Positions 33,291 through 43,431 are shown, numbered from the stretch's first letter. The stretch: 64,000 nt of DNA from Amycolatopsis sp. (GCF_025464955.1 NZ_JAODNM010000040.1:95162-159161), one strand, 5' to 3'. Notes: generated by a model not told the origin, from the letters alone. Translations and numbers: made by a program.

Positions 33291-33992
33291 TCACGGTGAA
33301 GGCCGCCCAGCTGCTGCTGGTTGTCCCTCGTCGAGAGCAATGTCCGCTAGGCGGTTCAAAATGCTTCGGTAAGCCACGATCTCTGGTGCTTTCTCAAGAA
33401 ACAGGCCGGACGTCTCACTGTCCATATACACAACAGGCTTGAACTCCGCGAACTCCATCAGCTCGAACTGACCGGCGATGGCTGGATGCCCGCCAACGCC
33501 GGCAGGCACTACGCGAATCGTGATGTAGGTCCGCACAGACATGCGCAACAGGTGATGCAACTGCTCAGACATCACTACAGGCCCGCCAACTGGCAGGCGT
33601 AGCGCAAACTCGTGGAGAAAGAACGTGAACTGCACAGCGGGCTTCCTGCTGAGCAGGCTCTGCCTAGCGAGGCGCGCAGCGACACGATCCTCGATCTCGT
33701 CTTCAGGAACATTGCCAGTTTCCACAATCAAGGCTCGCGCATAATCATCCGTCTGCAGCAACCCCGGAAAAATCACCGGTTGGAAGTCGCCAATAGCGAC
33801 GCCCTTGTCCTCGTGGTCGATCCGGGTGGCGAGCTGCTTCGGCAAGCGGTCACCGTACTGCTCTAACCACCCCCGAGTCTGCGCCGCCCGACACAATTCC
33901 AACAACCGCTTACGTTCCACCCCAGTGACCTTGCAGACCGCGAGAAAACTCGCGAGGTCCACCTCCGGCACATCACGTTTCCCGTTCAACAA
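33291..33992 (-). CDS. XRE regulator with DUF5753-type domain, 5' end damaged or mis-started
   Basis: 233 residues from a TTG at 33992. The C-terminal DUF5753-like ligand or effector domain is intact (DFQPVIFPGLLQTDDYARAL, FFLHEFALRLPVGGPVVMSE, GQFELMEFAEFKPVVYMDSE). The HTH is split: its second half (LNGKRDVPEVDLASFL) is in frame. The first half (ANLNGKALAHELGWPDSRIS) continues upstream in frame to a TGA at 34089 with no normal start. A frameshift near 34088 would restore a longer N-terminus. Such regulators in Actinobacteria often neighbour small DUF397 genes; none is seen here. Confidence 0.7.
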   Translation of the reverse strand: MLNGKRDVPEVDLASFLAVCKVTGVERKRLLELCRAAQTRGWLEQYGDRLPKQLATRIDHEDKGVAIGDFQPVIFPGLLQTDDYARALIVETGNVPEDEIEDRVAARLARQSLLSRKPAVQFTFFLHEFALRLPVGGPVVMSEQLHHLLRMSVRTYITIRVVPAGVGGHPAIAGQFELMEFAEFKPVVYMDSETSGLFLEKAPEIVAYRSILNRLADIALDEGQPAAAGRPSP

Positions 33993-34254
33993 CCGGGAAA
34001 TCCGACTGTCCGGCCAGCCGAGCTCATGCGCCAGCGCCTTGCCGTTGAGGTTCGCCCGCGGGCGACGAATTCTGCCTCTGACTCCGGCTCAACTCGCGGG
34101 AACCACAGGCACGCGCGGTGCGTCACTGATAAGGTCGCCGCGACTACCGCGGGGGCGACCATCAGGCCATTCGCTGAGCTCACGGCGGCTTCGACGGACG
34201 GCGTGGGGGATCTGAGGGCCATCGGCCGGAGCGGCCGCGCGAGAAGGGGATGTC

Positions 34255-34572
34255 GTGGCGGATTTCTTTCAGGTGGACCTGGAGGCTTTGCAGCAGTTCG
34301 TCACGTCGCTGCAGCAGTCCGGGGAGCACATGGAGTCGGCGCTGGACGCGATGAAGTCCGTCGACAGCGGACAGATCGGTACGCGGGGACTCAATGACGC
34401 TGCGGGAGATTTTCAGCATCGGTGGCGATACGGCCTGGGGCAGCTGAAAGACAAGATCACTGACACCACTGATGGTGTCGACAAGGCACACAAGGCGTAC
34501 CAGGAAACCGAGGACGGCTTGGCCAAGGCGCTCGACCAGCTTGCCCAGGCGATCTCCGGAGGACAGTCGTGA
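34255..34572 (+). CDS. WXG100-like small helical protein
   Basis: 105 residues, two long amphipathic helices (DLEALQQFVTSLQQSGEHME and TDTTDGVDKAHKAYQETEDG) around a short turn containing HRWRYG in place of the strict W-x-G. Size and shape match ESX/WXG100 proteins exported by type VII secretion. GTG start with GAAGGGGA. Overlaps the next gene by GTGA. The absence of a canonical WxG makes the assignment tentative. Confidence 0.65.
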   Translation: MADFFQVDLEALQQFVTSLQQSGEHMESALDAMKSVDSGQIGTRGLNDAAGDFQHRWRYGLGQLKDKITDTTDGVDKAHKAYQETEDGLAKALDQLAQAISGGQS

Positions 34573-35810
34573 CCGACCAGGAGTACCCGAACCTCGGATT
34601 CAACCCGGTGCCCGGCATGCCGGACGCGGTGGAGTCGCTGCACGGGAAGGTGGCCTCAACCGTCGATTCCATGGGCGAAGCCAACTCGCTGATGGGCCGG
34701 CTGCGCAATGCCAACGACTCGGTATGGCAAGGCGATGCGGGCGATACGTTCCGGCAGCATTTCAACTCGCAGCTCGCCGACGAGCTCGACCACGCGCACC
34801 AGTCGCTGACGAAAGCGGTCGGCGTGATCGCCGGCTGGCATACCGATCTGCTGAACTTCAAGGACACGGCCGGCAAGCTCGAGCGAGAGGCCGAGGCGGC
34901 CCATCAGGCGCAACAGCAGGCGGAAGCCACGCTACAGCAGGCAAAGGCGAATCCCGACTTCAAGCTGGCCGGTCAAGTCTTCCAGGACCAAGCCACGTTG
35001 CAACAGGCACAGGCCAAACTGGACACGGCCGAGTCCGCGGTCCGCTCGGCGGCCGGCAAAGCCGAGGGTGCGGCTGACAGTCTCCAAGACGTCATCCGGC
35101 GCGCGAAGGAACTTGAGTCCCAGCATGAAGATGTGGCGAAGAAGGCCGCTGAGGCGTTGAAAGACGCTACAGCGCACCTTGCGCCGCACAAGCCGGGCAT
35201 GTTCAGCCGGATGTGTCACGCCTTCACCAGCGCTCTCAAGTCCGTCGGGGACTGGGTAAAAGACCATCTCAAGGACATTCACGCCGTGCTGTCCACGATC
35301 TCGGCGATCGCCGGTCTGGTCGCACTGGTGACACCGCCGCCGGTGGACGCCATCGCGCTGGGGGTGTCCGTGGCCGCCGGAGCCGGGGCGTTGGTCACCG
35401 ATCTCGCCGATCCGCAGTTCCGACACGGCATGGGCCAGTTACTCACCGGGCATGTCAACAAGGAGTCGCTCGGGGCGTTGATGACCGGGGTGGGCGATGT
35501 CGCCAGCGTGATTCCCGGGGCCGGTGTCGGGTTCAAGGCGCTTAAAGGGACAGAGACCGCCGTGGAGGGCGCCTCCGGGGCCGCGAGCATCTCCGAACTT
35601 GCCAAGTTGGCCGCACATCAGCCGGGTCTGCTGGTCAAGGGACTGGCCAAGGGAGTCGGAGGCAAGATCGGTGAGGCCGCGACCTTCGCCGACAAGCTAC
35701 TGAGCAACGGGGTCGCCGACATCAAGGCCGTCGACCGACTCAACCTGCTCTGGCACGTCAAGGGCATCGGATCGAGTATCAAGAAAGACATTGGGCAGGC
35801 GACATCGTGA
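34569..35810 (+). CDS. WXG-domain protein, candidate type VII secretion substrate
   Basis: 413 residues. The N-terminal ~100 residues form a helical hairpin with a true W-x-G (W53-Q54-G55 in NDSVWQGDAG). A long coiled coil follows (EREAEAAHQAQQQAEATLQQ ... ESAVRSAAGKAEGAADSLQD), then a glycine/alanine-rich hydrophobic region (LSTISAIAGLVALV, ALGVSVAAGAGALV) and a basic C-terminal tail. The plan resembles LXG/WXG effector proteins, but no toxin domain is recognised. Coupled by four-base overlaps to both neighbours. Confidence 0.62.
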   Translation: MTDQEYPNLGFNPVPGMPDAVESLHGKVASTVDSMGEANSLMGRLRNANDSVWQGDAGDTFRQHFNSQLADELDHAHQSLTKAVGVIAGWHTDLLNFKDTAGKLEREAEAAHQAQQQAEATLQQAKANPDFKLAGQVFQDQATLQQAQAKLDTAESAVRSAAGKAEGAADSLQDVIRRAKELESQHEDVAKKAAEALKDATAHLAPHKPGMFSRMCHAFTSALKSVGDWVKDHLKDIHAVLSTISAIAGLVALVTPPPVDAIALGVSVAAGAGALVTDLADPQFRHGMGQLLTGHVNKESLGALMTGVGDVASVIPGAGVGFKALKGTETAVEGASGAASISELAKLAAHQPGLLVKGLAKGVGGKIGEAATFADKLLSNGVADIKAVDRLNLLWHVKGIGSSIKKDIGQATS

Positions 35811-36502
35811 CTTCCATGACCCGTGCTCTCGACGAGCCCGCCGACACCGATGACACCCCGATCTGGGTCGCCATTCCGCCCGGCTACTTCCCGCTGCCCG
35901 TGCAGGACGCGGAAGCCAGCATCGAGCGTGCCGAGGCCGTGCTGACCGATATCGCCGAACCTGGGCAGCGGCCTCTCATCGGAGCTGTTACCGGCGCGCT
36001 GTCGGCGCTGCTGTCCGAGCTCGGTTCGGCCGGCGGGCTGTTCTGCGGGATCGGCCGGCACACGTCCCCGGTGGACGGCTCGGTGGTCACCTCGTCGCTG
36101 GTGGTGTCCTTTCAGGCGTTCGAGGGAACACGTAACCCGCGGCTCGTCCTCAAGGACCTCGTCGAGGCAAAGGCCGAAGCCGGACAACACGCCCAGGTGG
36201 ACCTCGTCGACGTGATGGACCGCCCGATGCTGTTCGTCGAACGCACCCGGCAGCTACCGACGCCGCACTTTCCAGGCGGGCCCGAAGTTCCCGAGGACGC
36301 GACCACTTCGGTCTTCCAGCTGGAAGCTCACGTGCCCTCGGACGATGGCGGCAAGCTCGCCACCATCGAGCTGTCGACACCGTTCGAAGGGCACGGACCA
36401 CACTTCCGTGGCATGGTCGTGCAGATGGCGGGTTCCGTGTCCTTCGAACCGCCGGCGGTTTCCCCTGGCGATAACGGAAAGATCGGGCAGGTGCTGGACT
36501 AA
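35807..36502 (+). CDS. Unknown protein of the WXG cluster
   Basis: 231 residues, soluble, acidic, with alternating strands (TPIWVAIPPGYFPLPVQDAE, VTSSLVVSFQAFEGTRNPRL, KLATIELSTPFEG). The start overlaps the effector-like gene (GTGA). It may be a chaperone or immunity-type partner of the WXG proteins; this is inferred from context only. Confidence 0.6.
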   Translation: MTSMTRALDEPADTDDTPIWVAIPPGYFPLPVQDAEASIERAEAVLTDIAEPGQRPLIGAVTGALSALLSELGSAGGLFCGIGRHTSPVDGSVVTSSLVVSFQAFEGTRNPRLVLKDLVEAKAEAGQHAQVDLVDVMDRPMLFVERTRQLPTPHFPGGPEVPEDATTSVFQLEAHVPSDDGGKLATIELSTPFEGHGPHFRGMVVQMAGSVSFEPPAVSPGDNGKIGQVLD

Positions 36503-36504
36503 TC

Positions 36505-37137
36505 ATGACGATCAATGTCACCATCCGTCCCGGCGCGGCACTGACCGACGCCGAGACCTACCGGTTCGTCGAGGAGCACATCCTCAACGCCGAATACGAC
36601 TTCGTGCTACGGCACTCCTACATCCCGGATCGGGCCTACAACAAGGAAGGCATCGTCAACATCCTGGCCAACTATCCGTGGCAGGAGTACGGCTACAAGT
36701 ACGGCCGCTGGCATCGCGTTCTGGTGGTCGAGGAACTCGGCGGGCTGATACCCTGGCGCTCTTGGGAGCATGAGCGCAATTCGCCGCTGATGCTCACTGA
36801 TCCGCGCACCGGCCGGGAGATCGCCGAGTTCCAAGGCATGGTCATGAAGGCCGAACAACCGTCGGGCACACTGCTCTTCGCCGGTGACCCCGCCTTCGCC
36901 GGAGTCATCCGCACGACCCGCGACGGCCAACACACCATCTCCATCGTCGGCAACACCCGCCTCGGCCACCCCGGATATGATCTGGAAATCGCCAAAAAAG
37001 CGCGAGACCTCACTCAGATCATGGTGCCCGGCCACCCGCCCGCGGTCCGTTTCCTCAACCCGCCCCAGGACTACGTCAAGCACCTCGGACCCTGGCTCGC
37101 CGACCACCCCGACAAGCCGCGCAAGTCCCGCTCGTGA
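36505..37137 (+). CDS. Unknown protein of the WXG cluster
   Basis: 210 residues, MTINVTIRPGAALTDAETYR at the start, rich in aromatic residues (YPWQEYGYKYGRWHRV, IPWRSWEHERN). No family recognised. It starts two bases after the preceding stop. Its own TGA is the TGA inside the CTCGTGAG arm of hairpin repeat copy 3. Last gene of the four-gene unit. Confidence 0.6.
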   Translation: MTINVTIRPGAALTDAETYRFVEEHILNAEYDFVLRHSYIPDRAYNKEGIVNILANYPWQEYGYKYGRWHRVLVVEELGGLIPWRSWEHERNSPLMLTDPRTGREIAEFQGMVMKAEQPSGTLLFAGDPAFAGVIRTTRDGQHTISIVGNTRLGHPGYDLEIAKKARDLTQIMVPGHPPAVRFLNPPQDYVKHLGPWLADHPDKPRKSRS

Positions 37138-37176
37138 GTGTTTAGGCCGGTTCTAAACGGCCTAAACACTCACGAG
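37131..37176. repeat. Hairpin repeat, copy 3 (19-bp perfect stem, stop codon inside)
   Basis: CTCGTGAGTGTTTAGGCCG pairs perfectly with its complement over an eight-base loop. Relative to copies 1 and 2 the stem has TTTAG for TTCCG, and the opposite arm has the matching change, so base pairing is kept. It contains the stop codon of the upstream gene and lies between convergent genes (WXG cluster and mfd). Confidence 0.82.
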
Positions 37177-37178
37177 TC

Positions 37179-40100
37179 CTAGACCGCGGCGGGGGTTTTC
37201 GTGAGTTGGATGAGGAACTTCGCGCACCAGTCGAGGAGTTCCTCATCGCGTAGGGCGGGCGCGCCCATGCGGCCACCGGCCGGGCCTTCGGTGGGCTTCG
37301 GCAGCGACACCGTGTGCGTGACGGCCTTGTAGGCGGCCTTGGGATACAAGCGTTTCAGCCGGACCAGCTGCGAGTCCGCGAGGTCCATCGGCGCGAACCG
37401 GATGGTGTTGCCCTGGCTCGACACCTCCGTGACCCCCGCCGCACGGCACGCGTGCCGGAACGTCGCCACCGCCAGCAGACGCGTGACCGGAGCCGGCGGC
37501 TGGCCGTAGCGGTCGATCAGTTCGTCGCGGACGGCGTCGAGCGCCTCCGGACCGGTGGCCGCCGCGATCTTGCGGTACGCCTCCAGCCGCAGCCGCTCGC
37601 CGGGGATGTAGTCGTGCGGGAGATGTGCGTCCACCGGCAGGTCGACGCGGACGTCGGCCATGTCCTCTTCCTCCGCAGGCTCCGCGCCCGCGTGCCTGCG
37701 GAACACGTCGACAGCTTCACCGACGAGCCGGATGTAGAGGTCGAAGCCGACACCGGCGATGTGCCCGGACTGCTCCGCGCCGAGGATGTTCCCGGCGCCG
37801 CGGATCTCGAGGTCCTTCATCGCGACGGCCATCCCCGCGCCGAGTTCGGTGTTCTGCGCGATCGTGGCCAGCCTGTCGTGCGCGGTCTCGGTGAGCGGCG
37901 CCTCGGGCGGGTACAGGAAGTACGAGTACCCGCGCTCACGTCCGCGTCCGACACGCCCGCGAAGCTGGTGCAGCTGCGCCAAACCGAGCAGGTCACCCCG
38001 CTCGACGATCAGCGTATTCGCGTTGGAGATGTCCAGCCCGGTCTCGATGATCGTCGTGCAGACCAGCACGTCGTACTCGTTTTCCCAGAAACCCTGGATG
38101 ATCTTCTCGAGCTTCTCCTCGTTCATCTGCCCGTGCGCAGTGACGACGCGCGCTTCGGGCACCATCTCGCGAAGCCGCTTCGCTGCCTTCTCGATCGACG
38201 AAACGCGGTTGTGCACATAGAAAACCTGGCCGTCACGGAGCAGCTCACGCCGGATCGCCGCGCCGACCTGCTTCTCGTCGTACGCGCCGACGTAGGTCAG
38301 GATCGGGTGCCTGTCCTCCGGCGGGGTCAGGATCGTGGACATTTCCCGGATCCCGGCCAGCGACATCTCCAGCGTTCGCGGAATCGGTGTCGCCGACATC
38401 GTCAGCACGTCGACGTGCACCCGCAGCGCCTTGATGTGCTCCTTGTGCTCGACGCCGAACCGCTGCTCCTCGTCGACGATCACCAGCCCGAGGTCCTTGT
38501 ACCGGATCCCGGTCTGCAGCAGGCGATGCGTGCCGATGACGATGTCGACCTCGCCCGCGGCCAACCCCTCCAGCACACCGTCCACTTCGGACTTCGCGGT
38601 GAACCTGGACAGCCCCTTGATGGTCACCGGGAACGCCTGCATCCGCTCGGCGAACGTGCTCAGATGCTGTTGCGCCAGCAGCGTCGTCGGCACCAGGACA
38701 GCGACCTGCTTACCGTCCTGCACGGCCTTGAACGCGGCACGGACGGCGATTTCCGTCTTGCCGTAGCCGACGTCGCCGCAGATCACGCGGTCCATCGGGA
38801 CGCCGCGTTCCATGTCCGCCTTGACCTCGTCGATGGCGGCCAGCTGATCGTTGGTCTCGACGAACGGGAACGCGTCCTCGAGCTCGCCCTGCCACGGCGT
38901 GTCCGGGCCGAACGGATGACCCGGCGCGGCCTGGCGCGCGGCGTAGAGCTGCACCAGCTCCGCGGCGATCTCCTTGACCGCCTTCTTCGCCTTGGCCTTG
39001 GTGTTCTTCCAGTCCGAGCCGCCCAGTTTGTTCAGCACGGGCAACTCGCCGCCGACATACCGGGAGATCTCGTCGAGTTGGTCCGTCGGGACGAAGAGCC
39101 TGTCCCCCGGGTGGCCGCGCTTGGACGAGCCGTACTCCAGCAGCAGGTACTCGCGCGTCGCGCCGCCGATCGTGCGCTGCACCATCTCGACGAACCGGCC
39201 GATGCCGTGCTGCTCATGGACGACGTAGTCGCCGTTGCGCAGGGCAAGCGGATCAACGGCGTTGCGACGCCGCGAAGGCATCTTCGCGTTCAAATCGCGC
39301 GTGGACTTGCCCGCGTCCGCGCCCCGGCCGGTCAGGTCCGACTCGCTGAGCACGACCAAGGCGCGTTCGGGCGCGACGAACCCGTCGGACAGCCCACCGC
39401 AGGTCACGGTGACCAGACCGGCGGCCGGAACCGAAGTCAGCCCGTCCACCGCGAGCGTCGCGGGCACATCGGCGGCGGACAACTGCTCGACCGCGCGCGA
39501 CGCGGTGCCGTGACCAGCCACGATCAGCACACCGGTGCCGCCGGACGCCGTATGCGCGCGCAGATCGGTCATCGCGCGTTCCAGCTCACCGCGGTAGCCG
39601 GGAGCGGCGTCGAACGCGACCTGGTAGACATCGGGGTCTTCGCTGGTCAGCTGGGTCAGCGTCCACCACGGGCGCTTCGTCGCGCCGGCGTGCTCAGCGA
39701 CCTCCGCCAGACCCCGGTAGGCCGACGCGCCGAGGTCGATCGGCGCCTGTCCGCCGCCGGCCGCGGCGGTCCAGGAAGCTTCCAGGAACTCCTGCCCGGT
39801 GCGGACCAGGTCATGTGCGCGGGCCCGGACCTTCTCGGGGTCGGCGAGCAGGACATGGGTGCCCTCGGGCATGGCGTCGGTGAGCAGATCCAGCTCACCC
39901 TCGCAGAGCACCGGGATGAGCGCTTCCATTCCCTCGCAAGGGATTCCGTCCGCGAGCTTGGTCAGCATCTCGGCGAGTTGAGCGTCTGCCGCGTAGGTTT
40001 CCGCCAGCTCGGCGGCCTTCGCCTTGACCTGCGACGTGAGGAGCAGCTCGCGGCACGGCGGCGCGCTCACGGACTGGATCTCACCGGGCAAGGAGCGCTG

Positions 40101-40751
40101 GTCGGACACCGCGAACGCACGGATCTCGCTGACCTCGTCGCCCCAGAACTCGACCCGAACCGGATGCTGGGCGGTGGGGCCGAACAGGTCCAGGATGCCG
40201 CCGCGGACGGCGAACTCGCCGCGCTTCTCCACCATGTCGACCCTGGCGTACGCCAGCTCGACGAGCCGCTCGAGGACTCCCTCGAACTCCGACTCCTCGC
40301 CGACCTTCAGCTCGATCGGGGCTAGCGAGCCGAGGCCGGGCGCCATCGGCTGGATCAGGCTCCGGACCGTCGAGACGACGACCCGCAGGCCGCCGTTGTC
40401 CGGTCCGTCCAGCCGGTGCAACACCTCCAGCCGCCGGCCGACGGTGTCCGCGCGCGGGGACAGACGCTCGTGCGGCAGCGTCTCCCAGGAGGGGAAATCC
40501 GCCACGGCGTCGGCGCCGAGCAACCCCGAGAGCGCTGCCGTCAGCTCGTCGGCCTCACGGCCGGTGGCCGTCACGACCAGGACAGGTTTGTTCGCGCCCT
40601 GCTCGGCGGCCAGCGCGGCCGCGACCAGTTGGCGTGACGCCACCGGCCCCTGCAACTCGAGCAGCGGCGCACCCGCGCGCTCGATGACTCCGCGGAGCGC
40701 GGGATCGGGCAGCACGAGGTCAAGGAGTCCGGACAGCGGAGCGACGGTCAC
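37179..40751 (-). CDS. mfd: Transcription-repair coupling factor Mfd
   Basis: 1190 residues, full length. The N-terminal UvrB-like module covers about residues 1-450 ([20 protein letters not shown]). The RNA polymerase-interacting domain follows ([20 protein letters not shown]). The RecG-like translocase has Walker [10 protein letters not shown] near 660, DEEQRFG near 759 and motif [19 protein letters not shown], and a C-terminal UvrA-masking domain ends the protein. It removes stalled polymerase and recruits UvrA for repair. GTG start at 40751. Equivalent to Rv1020. Confidence 0.96.
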   Translation of the reverse strand: MTVAPLSGLLDLVLPDPALRGVIERAGAPLLELQGPVASRQLVAAALAAEQGANKPVLVVTATGREADELTAALSGLLGADAVADFPSWETLPHERLSPRADTVGRRLEVLHRLDGPDNGGLRVVVSTVRSLIQPMAPGLGSLAPIELKVGEESEFEGVLERLVELAYARVDMVEKRGEFAVRGGILDLFGPTAQHPVRVEFWGDEVSEIRAFAVSDQRSLPGEIQSVSAPPCRELLLTSQVKAKAAELAETYAADAQLAEMLTKLADGIPCEGMEALIPVLCEGELDLLTDAMPEGTHVLLADPEKVRARAHDLVRTGQEFLEASWTAAAGGGQAPIDLGASAYRGLAEVAEHAGATKRPWWTLTQLTSEDPDVYQVAFDAAPGYRGELERAMTDLRAHTASGGTGVLIVAGHGTASRAVEQLSAADVPATLAVDGLTSVPAAGLVTVTCGGLSDGFVAPERALVVLSESDLTGRGADAGKSTRDLNAKMPSRRRNAVDPLALRNGDYVVHEQHGIGRFVEMVQRTIGGATREYLLLEYGSSKRGHPGDRLFVPTDQLDEISRYVGGELPVLNKLGGSDWKNTKAKAKKAVKEIAAELVQLYAARQAAPGHPFGPDTPWQGELEDAFPFVETNDQLAAIDEVKADMERGVPMDRVICGDVGYGKTEIAVRAAFKAVQDGKQVAVLVPTTLLAQQHLSTFAERMQAFPVTIKGLSRFTAKSEVDGVLEGLAAGEVDIVIGTHRLLQTGIRYKDLGLVIVDEEQRFGVEHKEHIKALRVHVDVLTMSATPIPRTLEMSLAGIREMSTILTPPEDRHPILTYVGAYDEKQVGAAIRRELLRDGQVFYVHNRVSSIEKAAKRLREMVPEARVVTAHGQMNEEKLEKIIQGFWENEYDVLVCTTIIETGLDISNANTLIVERGDLLGLAQLHQLRGRVGRGRERGYSYFLYPPEAPLTETAHDRLATIAQNTELGAGMAVAMKDLEIRGAGNILGAEQSGHIAGVGFDLYIRLVGEAVDVFRRHAGAEPAEEEDMADVRVDLPVDAHLPHDYIPGERLRLEAYRKIAAATGPEALDAVRDELIDRYGQPPAPVTRLLAVATFRHACRAAGVTEVSSQGNTIRFAPMDLADSQLVRLKRLYPKAAYKAVTHTVSLPKPTEGPAGGRMGAPALRDEELLDWCAKFLIQLTKTPAAV

Positions 40752-40834
40752 CGAAGAATTCCCCTAACAAAAACGGGCAGACCCCTGCCCGGGATGAATC
40801 GGCAGGAGCTCATGCCAGTAAGGGTACGTCCCCA

Positions 40835-41767
40835 CTACGACAGTTTGCCGCGAATATCGGTGATCATGCCCGCGACCTGGGAAACTTGCTCGCGGAAGGC
40901 GCTCGGGGCGAGGGCCGCGGGCCGGATCAGGACGTGGCGCGCGCCGCCGTAGCGGGCCAGTTGCGCGGCGACCTGCGACGCCGAACCCGTCATCAGGACC
41001 TGGATCTTCTCGATGTACTCGACCGGGGCGCCGTAGTTGGCCAAGCAGTATTGCTCCAGCCCACGACGTCCGCGTTCGGCGTCTTCGGCGATGAGCACCG
41101 TCGCGAACAGGGCCGGCGTCACGGCGTCCGCATCCGGCGCGGCCGCGCGCACGGCGGCGAGCCCGCTCGCGAAGTCCTCGGGGTTCGGCGGGTACGGGAG
41201 CCAGCCGTCGTACGACCTGCCCGCTCGTTCCAACACTTTCGGGGTGAACCCGGCGAGCCAGATCGGTGGGCCGCCGTGACGGTGCGGGTAGGGGAGCTCC
41301 GGCAGGCTGTCGTAGTGCAGCACCTTGCCGTGAAACGACTTTCCACCGGACCACAGGTGCCGCCAGAGCGCGACGATATCGTCAAGCCGCGCATTGCGGC
41401 CCTCGAGCGGCACGCCGACGAGGTCGAATTCAGGATCGCTTCGGCCGGGAAACCCCGATCCGACGGCCAGGGTGAGACGTCCGCCGGACAGCAGGTCGAT
41501 GCTCGAGATCGTGTTGGCCGCGAGGATCGGATCGCGCAACGGCGCGAGCAGGGCAGCCGTGCCGAGGATGACCTGTTCTGTTGCCGTCGCGAGGGCGCTG
41601 AGCAGGGTCAACGGGTCGAGCGATGCCCGCATGAGCGTGTCGCCCACCCACACCGATTCGTAACCGAGCCGCTCGGCCTCGACGGCGGTTTCGACGACGT
41701 CGCGAGCAGTGCCGCCGGCGTCCAGGTGCGCGCGGGACATCGGGAGCAGTAAGCCGAATTTCGTCAT
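40835..41767 (-). CDS. LLM-class flavin/F420-dependent oxidoreductase
   Basis: 310 residues with the luciferase-like TIM barrel: FGLLLPMSRAHLDAGGTARD, YESVWVGDTLMRASLDPLTL, AANTISSIDLLSGGRLTLAV, GSGFPGRSDPEFDLVGVPLE and PPIWLAGFTPKVLERAGR. The cofactor is F420 or FMN; the substrate is unknown. Divergent from an XRE regulator 74 bases away, which may control it. Confidence 0.86.
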   Translation of the reverse strand: MTKFGLLLPMSRAHLDAGGTARDVVETAVEAERLGYESVWVGDTLMRASLDPLTLLSALATATEQVILGTAALLAPLRDPILAANTISSIDLLSGGRLTLAVGSGFPGRSDPEFDLVGVPLEGRNARLDDIVALWRHLWSGGKSFHGKVLHYDSLPELPYPHRHGGPPIWLAGFTPKVLERAGRSYDGWLPYPPNPEDFASGLAAVRAAAPDADAVTPALFATVLIAEDAERGRRGLEQYCLANYGAPVEYIEKIQVLMTGSASQVAAQLARYGGARHVLIRPAALAPSAFREQVSQVAGMITDIRGKLS

Positions 41768-41841
41768 GCGCCTAGGGTCTGCGCACCCGCGATCACACGC
41801 AATTCCCTGCGGGGAATGCCGGCAGCGACCAGGATGCGTGC

Positions 41842-42615
41842 GTGGACGACAACAGTTTCGGCGGTGCGTTGCGCGCGTGGCGCACCCGGCGGCGGCTCAG
41901 TCAGCTGGAACTCGCTTTGCGCGCGGGGACCACACAGCGGCACGTGAGTTTCATGGAGAGCGGACGGTCCGTGCCAGGTCGCGGCATGGTGGTGCGCGTC
42001 GCCGAGTCGATGAGTCTGCCGCTACGCGAGCGAAACGGGCTTCTGCTGGCTGCCGGCTATGCAGCGAGCTACCCCGAGACCGCGTTGGACGACGTGCGGC
42101 TTCGACCCGTCCTCGACGGCTTGCAGCGTCTGCTTGACGGACATCGGCCATACCCGGCTGTCGTCGTCGATCGCTACGGCGTCTTGGTCGCGAGCAACGA
42201 CGGCTTCGCGATCCTCACCGAGGGCGCAGCGGCGGAGCTGCTCAAACCGCCGGTCAACGTCCTGCGGCTCGCGCTCCATCCGCACGGTATGGCGCCGCGC
42301 GTCCGCAACCTCGACGCCTGGGCCAGGCACATCCTCGAGCGGCTGCACGAGGAAACCGCCCGGAACCCGGACGCCCGGCTCGATTCCTTGCGTTCCGAGC
42401 TCGAGGGCTACCTCCCGGAGCTGACGACGTCGACGGAGACCGAGCACCTGGGTTTCGCGGTGCCGCTGCGGCTTTCGTCGTCGGTGGGCGAGCTACGGCT
42501 CATCACCGCGATCACCACCTTCGCCACCGCCGTGGACGTGACCATCACCGAGCTCAAACTCGAGACCTTCCTTCCTGCGGACGACCTCACTGCCGACACC
42601 CTCGGGCGGCTGTGA
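41842..42615 (+). CDS. XRE transcriptional regulator (MmyB-like)
   Basis: 257 residues. N-terminal HTH (GGALRAWRTRRRLSQLELAL ... RHVSFMESGRSVPGRGMVVR) followed by the MmyB-like ligand-binding domain (YPAVVVDRYGVLVASNDGFA, NVLRLALHPHGMAPRVRNLD, LGFAVPLRLSSSVGELRLIT). This family typically controls an adjacent divergently transcribed oxidoreductase. The GTG at 41842 has weak ribosome-binding evidence. Confidence 0.86.
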   Translation: MDDNSFGGALRAWRTRRRLSQLELALRAGTTQRHVSFMESGRSVPGRGMVVRVAESMSLPLRERNGLLLAAGYAASYPETALDDVRLRPVLDGLQRLLDGHRPYPAVVVDRYGVLVASNDGFAILTEGAAAELLKPPVNVLRLALHPHGMAPRVRNLDAWARHILERLHEETARNPDARLDSLRSELEGYLPELTTSTETEHLGFAVPLRLSSSVGELRLITAITTFATAVDVTITELKLETFLPADDLTADTLGRL

Positions 42616-42630
42616 CCCGGTGAGGACCAG

Positions 42631-42831
42631 GTGCGCGAGGGCTCGCACGCCTGCGCGAATCCGCTCGGCCGGGAAATCGGCCACGAGGGCCTTGCGATGT
42701 TCCGCGGCGAGCGTGGCGAGGAAGGGATAGTCACGTACTGCTCGAACCTGGCCTGCCGGAACAGCGCGAACGTCGCGGCGAAGCTGGAAGAACTGGGCTA
42801 CGAGGGTGGAGGCACGAACACGCGACACTAA
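42631..42831 (+). pseudogene. Rhodanese-domain fragment
   Basis: The frame encodes GIVTYCSNLACRNSANVAAK followed by LEELGYEGG. The YC-x4-CR-x-S active-site loop and the following helix of a rhodanese (thiosulfate sulfurtransferase) domain are visible. The front half of the domain is missing and the C-terminal end breaks off in a short unrelated tail ending at TAA 42829. It lies in the space between two intact genes, so it looks like a relic. Confidence 0.5.
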
Positions 42832-42841
42832 GCTGGATCCG

Positions 42842-43405
42842 ATGGCACACACAGGATCCAGCACGACGAAGCTAATCGTGCTCAGGGGGAATTCGGGTTC
42901 CGGCAAGAGTTCCGCGGCGATGGCGGTGCGGAAACGACTGGGGAGAACCGCGGCACTGATCGAGCAGGACTACTTCCGCCGTATCGTACTCAAGGAGGCG
43001 GATGTCCCGGATGGCGCGAACATCGGCCTGATCTCCACAACTGCCCGCTACGCGCTGGACCATGGTTACGACGTGATCCTGGAAGGCATTCTGAGCGCGA
43101 GACGGTATGCCGAGATGCTTGGGGCCTTGCGGGACGACCATCTGGGCGAGTCGGTCTTCTACTACTTCGAGGTCTCGCTCGAAGAGACCCTTCGCCGCCA
43201 CCAAACCAGGTCAAAGGCGTCAGAGTTCAGTGCCGAGGACATGCGCGGTTGGTACCGGCCGCGCGACCTCCTGCCTGTTGTCCTCGAACGGCGGGTGGCC
43301 GAGGAATCGACGCTGACCGAGACCGTAAGCCGGATCCTCAATGAGGTCTACCCCGGCCTCTCCACCGAATCACGCGGCTCGGCCGACGGCACGATTCGCC
43401 GATGA
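42842..43405 (+). CDS. P-loop kinase (AAA_33/zeta-toxin-like fold)
   Basis: 187 residues. Walker A GNSGSGKSS lies near residue 17. The rest follows the small-molecule kinase plan (RTAALIEQDYFRRIVLKEAD, YDVILEGILSARRYAEML, VFYYFEVSLEETLRRHQTRS). Relatives include chloramphenicol phosphotransferase, zeta toxins and gluconate or uridine kinases. The substrate cannot be chosen from sequence. Confidence 0.78.
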   Translation: MAHTGSSTTKLIVLRGNSGSGKSSAAMAVRKRLGRTAALIEQDYFRRIVLKEADVPDGANIGLISTTARYALDHGYDVILEGILSARRYAEMLGALRDDHLGESVFYYFEVSLEETLRRHQTRSKASEFSAEDMRGWYRPRDLLPVVLERRVAEESTLTETVSRILNEVYPGLSTESRGSADGTIRR

Positions 43406-43431
43406 GCGAGCTGACACACGACTGGGCGAAC

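Noticed and set aside
34569..35810. Polymorphic toxin with a C-terminal nuclease or ADP-ribosyltransferase domain
   Set aside because: The C-terminal region is hydrophobic then basic with no recognisable catalytic motif, so a toxin call would be unsupported.
37314..40325. 1003-residue plus-strand open frame opposite mfd
   Set aside because: Antisense shadow of mfd produced by high-GC codon bias; Arg/Asp-rich composition and no domain.
42493..42906. 137-residue minus-strand frame across the rhodanese fragment
   Set aside because: It overlaps the ends of two well-supported plus-strand genes; the rhodanese active-site motif is on the plus strand.
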